From NCBI GenBank assembly GCA_947493495.1, contig CANLRN010000010.1:1-64000 (forward strand): a stretch of DNA of 64,000 nt, written 5' to 3'. The stretch's first letter is position 1. Each line of letters starts with the position of its first letter. Position numbers and translations under genes: made by a program. Below the pieces are notes generated by a model, which saw nothing but the letters and a program-made list of their open reading frames with translations, had not been told where the DNA came from and ran no database searches. This document shows, piece after piece, positions 33,631 through 43,363 of this stretch. This DNA comes from an uncultured Aquimarina sp. (lineage in GTDB: Bacteria; Bacteroidota; Bacteroidia; Flavobacteriales; Flavobacteriaceae).

Positions 33631-36258
33631 ATGACAAAAAAATTACCTATTCCGTATTTAGTATTTTTTGCTTTTTTTATAAATACAGTATTACTTACAG
33701 CTCAGAATTTACCTAGCACAAATGGAAAAGAGTATATCATCGGTGATATAAAAGTGACAGGAACTACAACCTATAATGAAAATACCGTTATTACATTTAC
33801 AGGCCTTAAAAAAGGAGAGCGTATTGTGCTACCTGGTGATAAAATAAGTCAGGTAATAAAAAAGTTGTGGGATTTAGAACTATTTAGCGATATCAATTTT
33901 TATATCACTAAAATTGAAGGAGAAGAAGCATTTCTAGAAATAAACATTCAAGAAGTTCCTGAATTAAACAAGGCGCGTATAGAAGGTGTAAAAAAGAGAA
34001 AAGCAGAAGAATTATTGAAAGACAATAGTCTTACTCCTGGTTCTAAAGTGACAGAAAACCTACTCACTACCACACGTAATTTTATCACTAACAAATACCG
34101 AAAAGACGGATTTCTAAACACAAAAGTAATTATCAATACGACTCCCGTTAAGGATACCGTACCTACCAATAAGGTAAATATGCTAGTAAGGATAGATAAA
34201 GGAGATCGAGTAAAAGTAGAGCATATTACAATTAATGGAAACTCTCAATTAGCTGATGGTAAGGTTAGAGCTTCAATGAAGAATACCAAGCAAAGAAAAT
34301 TTTGGAGATTCTGGAAAAGGTCTAAGTATATTAAAAATGACTACCAAGACGATAAAGAAAGTATCATTAGTAAATATAAAGAAAAAGGGTATAGAGATGC
34401 CCGAATTACATCCGATTCATTGGTTGTCTTAGATGATAGTAGTGTCTCATTAGCGTTACATATAGAAGAAGGAAATAAATACTATTTTGGAGATATTAAT
34501 TTCTTAGGCAACAGTGTATATACAGACAGGCAATTAGGCAGACAATTGGTGATTAAAAAAGGAGATGTATATAATGGGGTTTTACTAGAAAAACAAATAG
34601 CTGATAATACCAGACCAGATGCCAATGACTTAACAAATTTATATCAAAATAACGGATACCTATTTTCTAATATCGATGCTGTAGAAACGAATGTAAAAAA
34701 TGATACTATTGATTTCGAAATTAGAATTAGAGAAGGAAAGCTGGTTCATTTTGATCATATTACCGTAACAGGTAATGACAAAACCAATGACCACGTAGTA
34801 CATAGGATTCTTAGAACCAAACCTGGACAAGTATATAGTAAGGATTTAGTAGTTAGAACCGTACGAGAGATTGGTCAACTTGGTTTCTTTGATCCAGAAC
34901 AATTAGAACCTCAATTCCAAAACGCTAACCCTCAAGCAGGAACAATTGATATCAATTACCCTGTAGTAGAAAAAGGAGCCAGCCAGATCGAATTACAAGG
35001 AGGTTTTGGTGGTGGAGGCTTTGTAGGAACCCTTGGACTTGCTTTCAGTAATTTCTCTATACGAAATATCTTTAATAAAGAAGCGTATAGCCCACTGCCT
35101 ATGGGAGATGGACAAACACTACGGATAAGAGCACAGGCGAGTCAATTTTTTCAAACCTATAGCTTATCTTTTGTAGAACCGTGGTTAGGTGGTAAAAAAC
35201 CATTTCAGTTATCTACTTCTTTTTCTCACACTATACAGTTTTTATTTAATAACAGAAGTCGTGATGTAGATAGAGATAGTAAATTTTTGATAACTGGTGG
35301 ATCTATAGGTATTGCAAAAAGACTAAACTGGCCTGATAATTATTTTACGTTATCACAGGCAATAAGCATCCAGCATTACAACTTAAAAAATTATAACACC
35401 CGATTATTTACTTTCGGCAATGGGTCTTCTAATAACCTCTCATATACAATCGGTATTAATAGAAATAATACTTCTGTAAATCCTATTTTTCCTACTGCAG
35501 GATCTGATTTTAATATAGTTGCCAAATTATCACTCCCATATTCTTTATGGGAAAGTACCGATTATAGTGCATTAGCAGATCGAAGAGCTCTCATCGAAGG
35601 AGAGTTAAATGATCCTAACTCGGGATTAAGCCCTCTACAGATTCAAAATCGAATAACTGAAAGAGGAGAAATTGACCAAGAACGTTTTGACTGGTTAGAA
35701 TATTATAAGCTAAAATTTGATGGTACCTGGTATACAACACTTACCAAAATAGGCAAAAACCCATTGGTATTAAGAACTAGGGCAGAATATGGTTTTCTTG
35801 GTGCATACAATAACAAAAGAGGAAATATCCCCTTTGAACGATTTTTTCTTGGAGGAAGCGGATTAGGCGCTACAAGCCTTGATGGGAGAGAGGTTATCGC
35901 TCTTAGAGGATATCCAGACCAGAGGGTAATACCACTTAGTAGAGCAAATGATCCGGATTTTGCAGAGGATGGGGCAACAATTTATAATAAATATTCGTTA
36001 GAGCTACGTTATCCTATTACACTAAAACCATCAGCATCTATTTATATGCTAGGTTTTTTAGAAGGAGGAGCGTCTTTTGATAGTTTTAGAGGATTTAATC
36101 CTTTTCAATTAAACAGATCTGCTGGAGCTGGTTTGCGTATATTTATGCCAGCTTTTGGATTATTAGGAATTGACTTTGGATATGGATTTGATCCAGTTCC
36201 TGGGGGAACAACAAGAAATGGATGGGAGACTCACTTCATTATAGGACAACAATTTTAA
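33631..36258 (+). CDS. bamA: Outer-membrane assembly factor BamA
   Basis: The start is set at ATG 33631, which gives a signal peptide (MTKKLPIPYLVFFAFF..., cleavage after LLTAQ); an upstream open frame runs through uppS only. The 875-residue product has five POTRA domains (about residues 30-440) and a 16-stranded barrel ending in Phe (FIIGQQF). The surface loop motif VRGYP-like region appears as IALRGYPDQRVIPL (about 756-769). BamA inserts barrels into the outer membrane. It is followed by two Skp-like chaperone genes. Confidence 0.96.
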   Translation: MTKKLPIPYLVFFAFFINTVLLTAQNLPSTNGKEYIIGDIKVTGTTTYNENTVITFTGLKKGERIVLPGDKISQVIKKLWDLELFSDINFYITKIEGEEAFLEINIQEVPELNKARIEGVKKRKAEELLKDNSLTPGSKVTENLLTTTRNFITNKYRKDGFLNTKVIINTTPVKDTVPTNKVNMLVRIDKGDRVKVEHITINGNSQLADGKVRASMKNTKQRKFWRFWKRSKYIKNDYQDDKESIISKYKEKGYRDARITSDSLVVLDDSSVSLALHIEEGNKYYFGDINFLGNSVYTDRQLGRQLVIKKGDVYNGVLLEKQIADNTRPDANDLTNLYQNNGYLFSNIDAVETNVKNDTIDFEIRIREGKLVHFDHITVTGNDKTNDHVVHRILRTKPGQVYSKDLVVRTVREIGQLGFFDPEQLEPQFQNANPQAGTIDINYPVVEKGASQIELQGGFGGGGFVGTLGLAFSNFSIRNIFNKEAYSPLPMGDGQTLRIRAQASQFFQTYSLSFVEPWLGGKKPFQLSTSFSHTIQFLFNNRSRDVDRDSKFLITGGSIGIAKRLNWPDNYFTLSQAISIQHYNLKNYNTRLFTFGNGSSNNLSYTIGINRNNTSVNPIFPTAGSDFNIVAKLSLPYSLWESTDYSALADRRALIEGELNDPNSGLSPLQIQNRITERGEIDQERFDWLEYYKLKFDGTWYTTLTKIGKNPLVLRTRAEYGFLGAYNNKRGNIPFERFFLGGSGLGATSLDGREVIALRGYPDQRVIPLSRANDPDFAEDGATIYNKYSLELRYPITLKPSASIYMLGFLEGGASFDSFRGFNPFQLNRSAGAGLRIFMPAFGLLGIDFGYGFDPVPGGTTRNGWETHFIIGQQF

Positions 36259-36294
36259 TTTTGGCACGATTATTTCTATAAACAAAACAGAATC

Positions 36295-37146
36295 ATGAAA
36301 ACAAAAGTTCTTTTAACATTAATAGCGGTTCTATTATTGGCATTCTCTGTAAAAGCACAAAAAGGGATTAGAATTGGATATATTGACATGGAATATATCT
36401 TAGAAAATGTACCAGAGTATAATGAAGCATCAGCTGATTTAGAAACCAAAGTCCAGAAATGGAAAGTAGAGATTGAAGCAGAGCTCAAGGGTGTAGAAGA
36501 AATGAGAAAAGAGCTTACTAATGAAAAAGTATTATTAACCAAAGAACTTATAGAAGAGAGAGAAGAAGATATTTTATTTAAAGAAAAAGAGATATTAGAA
36601 TATCAACAAAAAAGATTTGGACCTAATGGAGACCTGTTTATTCAGAAAAAAAGATTAGTACAGCCTGTACAGGACCAAGTTTTTGTAGCTGTTCAGGAAG
36701 TAGCAAAAAATAAAAAATACGATTTTGTATTTGATAAATCTGCAGATGTAGTCATGTTATATTCTGCTGATAGGCACGATATAAGTGATCAAATATTATT
36801 GCGAATTAATAGAGCTTCCAAAAGGAAACAGATCAATAGTAAAAAAGAGAAAAAAGCACTAGAAAGAGCTGAAAAAAGAAACGTCGATCAAGAAAAAGAA
36901 GTTACAGATAGAGAGAGAGCTACATCAGAAAAACAAGCAGAGCGAGCAAAGCTTTTAGAAGAACGAAAAGCAGTTAGAGACTCTATCAGGTCAGCAAAAA
37001 AGAAAGAATTTGAAGCTAGAAGAGCAAAGTTGTTAGAAACGCAAAAAAGAAAAAGAGACTCTATACAAGGACTAAAAGCTCAATTACAAAATAAAAAAGA
37101 AACACCCTCTGATGAAGGTGATGAAAATGAAAATGAAAAGAATTAA
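36295..37146 (+). CDS. OmpH/Skp-family periplasmic chaperone, long form
   Basis: The 283-residue product has a signal peptide (cleavage after VKAQ) and the Skp core (GIRIGYIDMEYILENVPEYNEA...KYDFVFDKSADVVMLYS, to about residue 165). It then carries an extra 110 residues rich in Lys, Glu, Arg and Ala that look like a long charged coil, longer than the E. coli Skp. Skp holds unfolded outer-membrane proteins in the periplasm. It lies 37 bp after bamA. Confidence 0.88.
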   Translation: MKTKVLLTLIAVLLLAFSVKAQKGIRIGYIDMEYILENVPEYNEASADLETKVQKWKVEIEAELKGVEEMRKELTNEKVLLTKELIEEREEDILFKEKEILEYQQKRFGPNGDLFIQKKRLVQPVQDQVFVAVQEVAKNKKYDFVFDKSADVVMLYSADRHDISDQILLRINRASKRKQINSKKEKKALERAEKRNVDQEKEVTDRERATSEKQAERAKLLEERKAVRDSIRSAKKKEFEARRAKLLETQKRKRDSIQGLKAQLQNKKETPSDEGDENENEKN

Positions 37147-37184
37147 TTATTTAAAATCTATAACACACTTAATATTATTTAAAA

Positions 37185-37694
37185 ATGAAAAAATTTAGAA
37201 CCCTATTAATCGCTTGTGCAATCACATTTGGAGTCACAAGTTTTGTAAATGCGCAATCTAAGCTAGCACATATTGCATCCCAAGAATTAGTAGAATCAAT
37301 GCCAGCTTTTAAGGCTGCAAAAAGTGAAATCGAAAAGTTAAATAAGACATACGAAGCCGAGATTAGAAACATGGTATTAGAATTACAAAATACGATGAAG
37401 AAGTATCAAGCAGAAGTTGCCAATAAAACTGAAGAAGAGAATGCTAAACGAGCACAAGAAGTGCAAGCTACCGAAAAAAGTATCGGAGATTATAGACAAA
37501 ATGCATTAAAAGATTTACAGAAAAAAGAAATCGACTTAATGAAACCTATCTATGAGAAAGCACGTACTTCTATACAAAAAGTAGCTAGAGCGCAAGGTTT
37601 TAATTATGTTTTGGATTCTACTACAGGTACTGGAGTATTACTAGCTGATGGTAAAGATTTGATGGCAGACGTAAAAAAGGATTTAGGTATATAA
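37185..37694 (+). CDS. OmpH/Skp-family periplasmic chaperone
   Basis: The 169-residue protein has a signal peptide (cleavage after VNAQ), a coiled-coil central region rich in Lys/Glu and the usual Skp end (GFNYVLDSTTGTGVLLADGKDLMADVKKDLGI). It is normal in length for the family and complements the longer neighbour. A strong terminator follows. Confidence 0.93.
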   Translation: MKKFRTLLIACAITFGVTSFVNAQSKLAHIASQELVESMPAFKAAKSEIEKLNKTYEAEIRNMVLELQNTMKKYQAEVANKTEEENAKRAQEVQATEKSIGDYRQNALKDLQKKEIDLMKPIYEKARTSIQKVARAQGFNYVLDSTTGTGVLLADGKDLMADVKKDLGI

Positions 37695-37722
37695 TAAAAA
37701 TACTATTTTACAAGAAAATATA

Positions 37723-37757
37723 AAACAGTGAGTTATATACTCACTGTTTTTTTTATT
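37723..37757 (+). terminator. Rho-independent terminator after the Skp genes
   Basis: AAACAGTGAG and CTCACTGTTT form a perfect 10-bp stem with a 7-nt loop and a long T-run, 28 bp after the stop at 37694. It closes the bamA transcript. Confidence 0.95.
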
Positions 37758-37792
37758 TTTATCATCTTTAATTTATCCTATTTTTTTATAAA

Positions 37793-38578
37793 ATGAATGA
37801 TCAGGCAATAGGTATTTTTGATTCTGGGATAGGAGGTACTTCTATCTGGAGAGAAATTGCAACAGCATTACCTAAAGAACATACTATTTATCTTGCAGAT
37901 AGTAAAAATGCTCCATATGGGAACCGTAGTAAAGAAGAAATCATATCGCTAAGTATCAAAAACACTAAAAAATTATTAGAGTTTAATTGCAAAACTATTG
38001 TGGTAGCTTGTAATACTGCCACCACCAATGCTATAAAAATTTTAAGAGCGCAATTCGATGTCCCTTTTATAGGAATTGAACCAGCTATAAAACCAGCTGC
38101 GCTGAATACCAAAACAAAAAAAGTAGGGGTACTAGCCACAAGAGGCACATTAAGTAGTGCTCTTTTTTCAGAAACTTCTGATCTATATACGCAAGGCATA
38201 GAGGTCATAGAAGTAATCGGCTCAGGACTTGTAGAGTTAATCGAGCAAGGAAAGATTCATTCTTTAGAGATGCTCGAATTACTTACTTCGTATATACAAC
38301 CTCTAGTAGAAAAAGATATTGACTATCTAGTATTGGGTTGTAGCCACTACCCATACTTAATCCCTATCCTAAAAAAGATATTGCCTGATAATGTCGTTAT
38401 TATTGATTCTGGAGAAGCAGTAGCTCGCCAGACAAAAGCTATAGTAGCAGAAAATAATCTCTTAACACCAAGGCGTACTCAAGGTACTCATACTTTCTAC
38501 ACCAATCATAAGTTATCCATAGTACAGGATATTCTCAAAGAAAATTCGATCAATACATTAGAATATCTTAACTTTTAA
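37793..38578 (+). CDS. murI: Glutamate racemase
   Basis: The 261-residue cytoplasmic enzyme converts L- to D-glutamate for peptidoglycan. The two catalytic cysteines sit in VACNTATT (about residue 72) and LGCSHYP (about residue 183). The N-terminus IGIFDSGIGGTSI binds the substrate backbone. The preceding terminator makes it an independent unit. Confidence 0.96.
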   Translation: MNDQAIGIFDSGIGGTSIWREIATALPKEHTIYLADSKNAPYGNRSKEEIISLSIKNTKKLLEFNCKTIVVACNTATTNAIKILRAQFDVPFIGIEPAIKPAALNTKTKKVGVLATRGTLSSALFSETSDLYTQGIEVIEVIGSGLVELIEQGKIHSLEMLELLTSYIQPLVEKDIDYLVLGCSHYPYLIPILKKILPDNVVIIDSGEAVARQTKAIVAENNLLTPRRTQGTHTFYTNHKLSIVQDILKENSINTLEYLNF

Positions 38579-38631
38579 TACGAACTCATTTAAGGTTTTT
38601 TTGCTTGAAGATGTCTATTATGATGAGCATT

Positions 38632-38800
38632 CTTATACGATTTACGGATGAGAATTTCGTAAAAATAATGGTAAGGATTTTTCGCTAGATTGATGAATCA
38701 AATTAAAGAAATAGCCATAGCTATTGTTTCATTTTATGAAGAAAATATAGTAGAAAAAGAATGTCATTAGATGCGAAATTTTTATTCGTAAATCGTATTA
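38632..38800. repeat. Family B palindromic repeat, copy 2
   Basis: 169 bp, nearly identical to 21058-21225 and bounded by the same terminal repeats ATACGATTTACGGATGAGAA and TTCGTAAATCGTAT. It begins about 50 bp after murI. Confidence 0.9.
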
Positions 38801-38889
38801 TACCAATTCTGATTTAAAAACACTCAAGTAAAACCCGCCTATTTTTTGTTTACACAGCTTATTGGACACTACCCTAAATCAGGACTGGT
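38799..38889. repeat. Short palindromic element next to family B copy 2
   Basis: ATACCAATTCTGATTTA and TAAATCAGGACTGGTAT form 17-bp inverted ends with two mismatches around about 57 bp. The element abuts the family B copy and ends at the stop codon of the response regulator. It might contribute to the 3' end of that reverse gene. Confidence 0.5.
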
Positions 38890-38890
38890 A

Positions 38891-39625
38891 TTATCTAAAA
38901 TAATCCAATAACTGTCCTTTTTTACCAGCAGAAACACTCAGTTGTTTTCCCGAGCTTAGCTCTACACTTCCACCTTTACCTTTTTTATATCGAGTGATCT
39001 CATTAACATTGACCAGATAACTTTTATGTATCCGTACAAAACCTTTATCTTTTAAGGTATCTTCAAAATATTTTAAGGTTTTACTTACTAGTTTTTGCCC
39101 TTGATCCAAAAAAATCTTAGTATAATTATCATCTGCCTGACAATATAAAATCTTGTTGATCTCTAATACTTCGAAGCCGTCTTGTTGGGGTATTGTAATT
39201 TTACCATCGGCTGCCATACTAATCTTAGGAATCAACACCTGATCTTGCAATTCTTTTTCACGTCTTTTTATATGACTTACGTGTTGAACAGCTTTGATAA
39301 GATTATCAATAGCTATTGGTTTTAGAAGATAATACGTAGCCTGAGCGTTTAATGCATCCACAGCATAGTGATCATAGGCTGTAACAAAAACGGTTTCAAA
39401 AGCTCTATCTGGTAGTTGTTCTAATAAATCAAAGGCATTGCCATAAGGCATTTCTACATCTAGAAATAACAGATCTGGATGACCAGCCTCTAGAAGCGTT
39501 AATGTTTCTTGAACATTTGCTGCCTCTCCCAATACTTCTACAGTAGGGCAATATTTCTGTAAATAATTTTTTAGAATTGTACGGCTATTTACCTCATCAT
39601 CGACCACGATTGCTGTTAAATTCAC
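38891..39625 (-). CDS. LytTR-family response regulator
   Basis: The 244-residue protein has a receiver domain with Asp9/Asp10 and the phosphoacceptor Asp56 (FLDVEMP), and a C-terminal LytTR DNA-binding domain (about residues 145-243, KILYCQADDNYTKIFL...VRIHKSYLVNVNEI). It lies 25 bp downstream of the histidine-kinase gene, so the pair forms a two-component system. The target genes are unknown. Confidence 0.95.
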   Translation of the reverse strand: MNLTAIVVDDEVNSRTILKNYLQKYCPTVEVLGEAANVQETLTLLEAGHPDLLFLDVEMPYGNAFDLLEQLPDRAFETVFVTAYDHYAVDALNAQATYYLLKPIAIDNLIKAVQHVSHIKRREKELQDQVLIPKISMAADGKITIPQQDGFEVLEINKILYCQADDNYTKIFLDQGQKLVSKTLKYFEDTLKDKGFVRIHKSYLVNVNEITRYKKGKGGSVELSSGKQLSVSAGKKGQLLDYFR

Positions 39626-39650
39626 TAGTTTATGTTTTTGGTTATTAAAT

Positions 39651-41894
39651 TCATTTTAAACCATACTTAGGCATCTTTTTTAGTATCAATTGTACTCGAG
39701 TCCCTCCTTGTTGTGTAAGATCAGTAATAAAAACATCTACCTCATCTTTATACATCTTATTTAAGATATTGATTCTCTTTTTGATATTACTCATCCCCTG
39801 CGATTTTTGCTTTTTTTGATTGAGTGTTTTTAAGGTTTCTGACTTATCTCTACCTATTCCATTATCAGAAATCACTATTTCTATAGTATCCGTATCTTTT
39901 TTTATGAAATTGATTGTCAGCAATCCCTTATCTTCTTTATACCTAAGCCCATGCCAAACCGCATTCTCTACATAGGGTTGAAGTAACATAGGCGGGATCA
40001 TATATGCTTTACTATCAATCTTAGGATCTACCTCAATGACATACTCAAACTTATCCTGAAACCTAAAATGTTCTAATTGCACATACAATTCTAACAATTC
40101 GATTTCTTTTTCTAAGGGTATAAAATCTTCTTCACTGTTTTCTAAAACTGATCTCATTAACAATGAAAAATCTGTTAAGTATTTATTAGCAGCTCTCTCA
40201 TCACTAGTAGCAATAAAGGTATTTACCGAGTTTAGTGCATTAAAAATAAAATGAGGATTCATCTGTGATCGTAATGATTTTAAGGCCAATAAATTATTAG
40301 CATATTGTTGCTGCCTCATATTACGATACATCAGGTAGCCTGCTAGTAATAATAAAATAGTAAGCCCTATTAATGAATATATGATGATTCGCTGCTTTAC
40401 ACTCTGTTGATTTGTTAGCTCTTGTGAAGCTAAAGCCAGTTTATATCTACTTTCGTTTAATTCTCGATCTTTTTCTAGAGTAGTAATCCTATTTGCCCGA
40501 CTAATGAGTTCTTTTCTAAACCGTTCTGCCTGTGATATTTCTTGATCTTTTTGTAGATGCAGTTTATCGACAATAGCTCCGTATTCTTCAAAAGCATCAG
40601 AGGCTTTTTTTAATTCTCCTTTTTCGCGATATACTTCTCCAAGCTTACGCGTAGCATCTTTCTGTACCACTAGGTCATTAACCGATGCTGCTTTTTTAAT
40701 ACTCTCTTTTAGGTATGGTAATGCTTCATCATAGGCTTCTTGTGCAACAAAAGCATTAGCTATTTTATAATTCTGCACCTGTGATGTAATAGCTCTATCA
40801 TCTCTAGAATCGACTTTACTAGCAATACTATCGCTTTTTAATGGCATTGGTGCCGCAGCCGCAGCGGTTTCTTCTATTATTTCTATATCTTCTAATGCTT
40901 CTTTTCTTAATTGTATCTCCTTATCAAAGCTCCTATTCGTATTATAAAAATCAGCTGCTTTTGCTCTCTGCTTAGCAGATGTTCTTTTGTTTTTTCGTCC
41001 TGCTAACTGAACAGAGTTGTCGATATAATCTTCTGCTTCATTTAGATTTCCCTGAACTTGTAATACATCTGCTAGTTTTGAGTTTAATGTAATAACTATT
41101 TTATCTAGTCTTTTTTTTTGTGCTAATGACAATGCCCTATTATAATATGTTACCGCATTATTTTCATCGCTTAACCCTTTGTGGGCATCCCCTATTCCTT
41201 CATCTACTTTTATTCTTTGAGCAGTACTCAATCTCTTAGGGTATAATTCATTAAATGTAACCAAAGCATTGTTATAATTAGAATTCGCTAACTGCGCATA
41301 TCCTAATTTAATTTTTACATCTTTAGAAAAGGAATTGTTTAGGCTGTTTTGGTAATTTTCTTCTGCAAAATCTGCTTGTTTCCAATAGTCATATATATCA
41401 CCCAGAGTTTCATATAGTTCAGCTTTTTTCTTAGCCGCTGATCGATCATCTTCTCGTATAGTTTCGAGAGCTTTACGCACATAATCAATACTTTTTGCAG
41501 CATCTTTTTTTAGATTTTTTTTTGCAGCATCAAAACTTTGACTATAGGTGATCTCACTGTTTTTTTTGCTTAAAGGTGTTACTTCAAATTCTTCGGGATT
41601 TTCCTTGACTAAAACATCTATTTTTTGTGTATCTTTTATTGTGTAAGTAATGGTTCTAAAACTATCATGAGTAATCATTAATTCATCGCCAATAACAGCT
41701 TCGATAGTAAAATCCCCAAAAGCATTAGTAGTGACCCATCTTTTGCCGAGTATTTTAATCTCTGCTCCTTCAATCGGTTTTCTTGTTTTTTCTTCTTTTA
41801 CAGAACCTTTAATATTGATAAGCTGTTTTTGCTGAGTATATCCCAATAAAGGAATCACCCAACATAGCATCAATATTAAACCTCCTGTTCTCAT
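39651..41894 (-). CDS. LytS-like sensor histidine kinase with TPR domain
   Basis: The 747-residue protein has a signal peptide (cleavage after LGYTQ), a carboxypeptidase-regulatory-like beta domain (residues about 25-100), a long tetratricopeptide region (about 150-470), a membrane helix near 503-523, and a LytS-type His kinase domain starting with LRSQMNPHFIFNALNS (His near 547), then an ATPase part with ENAVWHGLRY and ISDNGIGRD. The periplasmic region likely senses an envelope signal. It is encoded upstream of its response regulator on the reverse strand. Confidence 0.93.
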   Translation of the reverse strand: MRTGGLILMLCWVIPLLGYTQQKQLINIKGSVKEEKTRKPIEGAEIKILGKRWVTTNAFGDFTIEAVIGDELMITHDSFRTITYTIKDTQKIDVLVKENPEEFEVTPLSKKNSEITYSQSFDAAKKNLKKDAAKSIDYVRKALETIREDDRSAAKKKAELYETLGDIYDYWKQADFAEENYQNSLNNSFSKDVKIKLGYAQLANSNYNNALVTFNELYPKRLSTAQRIKVDEGIGDAHKGLSDENNAVTYYNRALSLAQKKRLDKIVITLNSKLADVLQVQGNLNEAEDYIDNSVQLAGRKNKRTSAKQRAKAADFYNTNRSFDKEIQLRKEALEDIEIIEETAAAAAPMPLKSDSIASKVDSRDDRAITSQVQNYKIANAFVAQEAYDEALPYLKESIKKAASVNDLVVQKDATRKLGEVYREKGELKKASDAFEEYGAIVDKLHLQKDQEISQAERFRKELISRANRITTLEKDRELNESRYKLALASQELTNQQSVKQRIIIYSLIGLTILLLLAGYLMYRNMRQQQYANNLLALKSLRSQMNPHFIFNALNSVNTFIATSDERAANKYLTDFSLLMRSVLENSEEDFIPLEKEIELLELYVQLEHFRFQDKFEYVIEVDPKIDSKAYMIPPMLLQPYVENAVWHGLRYKEDKGLLTINFIKKDTDTIEIVISDNGIGRDKSETLKTLNQKKQKSQGMSNIKKRINILNKMYKDEVDVFITDLTQQGGTRVQLILKKMPKYGLK

Positions 41895-42115
41895 CTTATT
41901 TATCTTTTAGTATGATAAACTTAACCCATTTATACGGGATATTAAAATCACTATTTTTTTCATGTACACATCTAGTCGTATTTTTTATAGCATTAAAAAG
42001 ATTTCCCTAACTCAAAAGTAGCATACACGCACTTATAATCAATCAACACTCATTATAGGTTTCTATCTAAAAATGTTGGTCTTAGTTTTAGTTAAAATTC
42101 AAAAAAAATAAAATT

Positions 42116-43291
42116 ATGAAGACTTTAAACTTTTGGTCAATATTATGTGTTGCACTTATCACGATTTCATGTACAGCAAAAAATAGTAGAACTACCGAAT
42201 GGGCACTACAAACAGATAAAACACACAAGATTTATACTTCTAAGAATGATACGGGTACTAAAAATATTCAAGTGGCTTTATTGTTGGATACTAGCAATAG
42301 TATGGATGGCCTAATTGAGCAAGCTAAAGCCCAATTATGGGAAATTGTAAATGAACTATCATATGCCAAATGTGGTCATCAAACTATAAAACTACAGATA
42401 GCGTTATATGAATACGGTAATGATAGATTACCATCCCAAGAAGGACATATAAGGCAAGTCCTATCTTTCTCTGAGGATCTTGATAAAATTTCTAAAGAAT
42501 TATTTGCTCTTACCACCAATGGAGGAAATGAATATTGTGGAAAAGTAATCAACACTTCTTTACATCAATTAGACTGGAAAAAGAGTAACGATGATCTAAA
42601 ATTGGTTTTTATTGCAGGAAATGAACCTTTTACACAAGGTCCCGTGCATTATAAAGATGCTGCATTGCAAGCAAAAGAAAAAGGCATTACCATTAATACT
42701 ATCTTTTGCGGGAACTACAGACAAGGTATAGATACGCATTGGAAAGATGGTGCTGCATTGACCTATGGAGAATACAGCGCGATAGACCATAATAGAGAAA
42801 CAATACATATTGCTACTCCCTATGATGACATCATATTACAGTTAAATCAAAAGCTAAATAACACATATATCTATTATGGTAATGAAGGTTCTAAAAGATT
42901 AAGTATGCAAGCAAAACAAGATAGCAATGCCAAATCATACAGTCCTGCAAATGCAGTAAGTCGAACTATTAGTAAAAGCTCTGGGTTTTACAAAAACAAA
43001 AGCTGGGATCTAGTTGATGCTGTTGAAGACACTACCTTTGAATTAGAAGAGGTTGTAGAAGAACAACTCCCTACTGAGCTTAAAAATAAATCCAAAAAAG
43101 AAATCAAACAACATGTAGCTAAAAAAAGTGCTGAACGAAAAAAAATACAACACCAAATACAAGAAATCAATAAAAAGCGTACAGCTTATATTAAAAATAA
43201 TAGTACAAAAGATGACACCAGTCTAGAAGCGGCTTTATTAAAAGCTATTAAAAAACAAGGAGAAAAAAAGGCGTTCAATTGGGAAAATTGA
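42116..43291 (+). CDS. Von Willebrand factor A-domain lipoprotein
   Basis: The 391-residue protein has a lipoprotein signal with Cys19 (LITISC) and a VWA domain starting at about residue 51 (IQVALLLDTSNSMDGLIEQ) whose DxSxS metal site is at residues 58-62. The C-terminal 90 residues are Lys/Glu-rich and coiled-coil-like. VWA domains bind partner proteins through Mg2+. The gene stands alone and converges on the PorP/SprF gene; a hairpin separates them. Confidence 0.88.
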   Translation: MKTLNFWSILCVALITISCTAKNSRTTEWALQTDKTHKIYTSKNDTGTKNIQVALLLDTSNSMDGLIEQAKAQLWEIVNELSYAKCGHQTIKLQIALYEYGNDRLPSQEGHIRQVLSFSEDLDKISKELFALTTNGGNEYCGKVINTSLHQLDWKKSNDDLKLVFIAGNEPFTQGPVHYKDAALQAKEKGITINTIFCGNYRQGIDTHWKDGAALTYGEYSAIDHNRETIHIATPYDDIILQLNQKLNNTYIYYGNEGSKRLSMQAKQDSNAKSYSPANAVSRTISKSSGFYKNKSWDLVDAVEDTTFELEEVVEEQLPTELKNKSKKEIKQHVAKKSAERKKIQHQIQEINKKRTAYIKNNSTKDDTSLEAALLKAIKKQGEKKAFNWEN

Positions 43292-43312
43292 TAGATCGTA
43301 GTAAAACATAAT

Positions 43313-43348
43313 GGTTCATAAAGTAATTATAGTACTACTTTATGAACC
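43313..43348. terminator. Hairpin between convergent genes
   Basis: GGTTCATAAAGTA and TACTTTATGAACC form a perfect 13-bp stem with a loop of about 10 nt. Neither flank has a long T-run, so intrinsic termination is only likely, not certain. Confidence 0.6.
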
Positions 43349-43363
43349 AATTAATGTATATTA

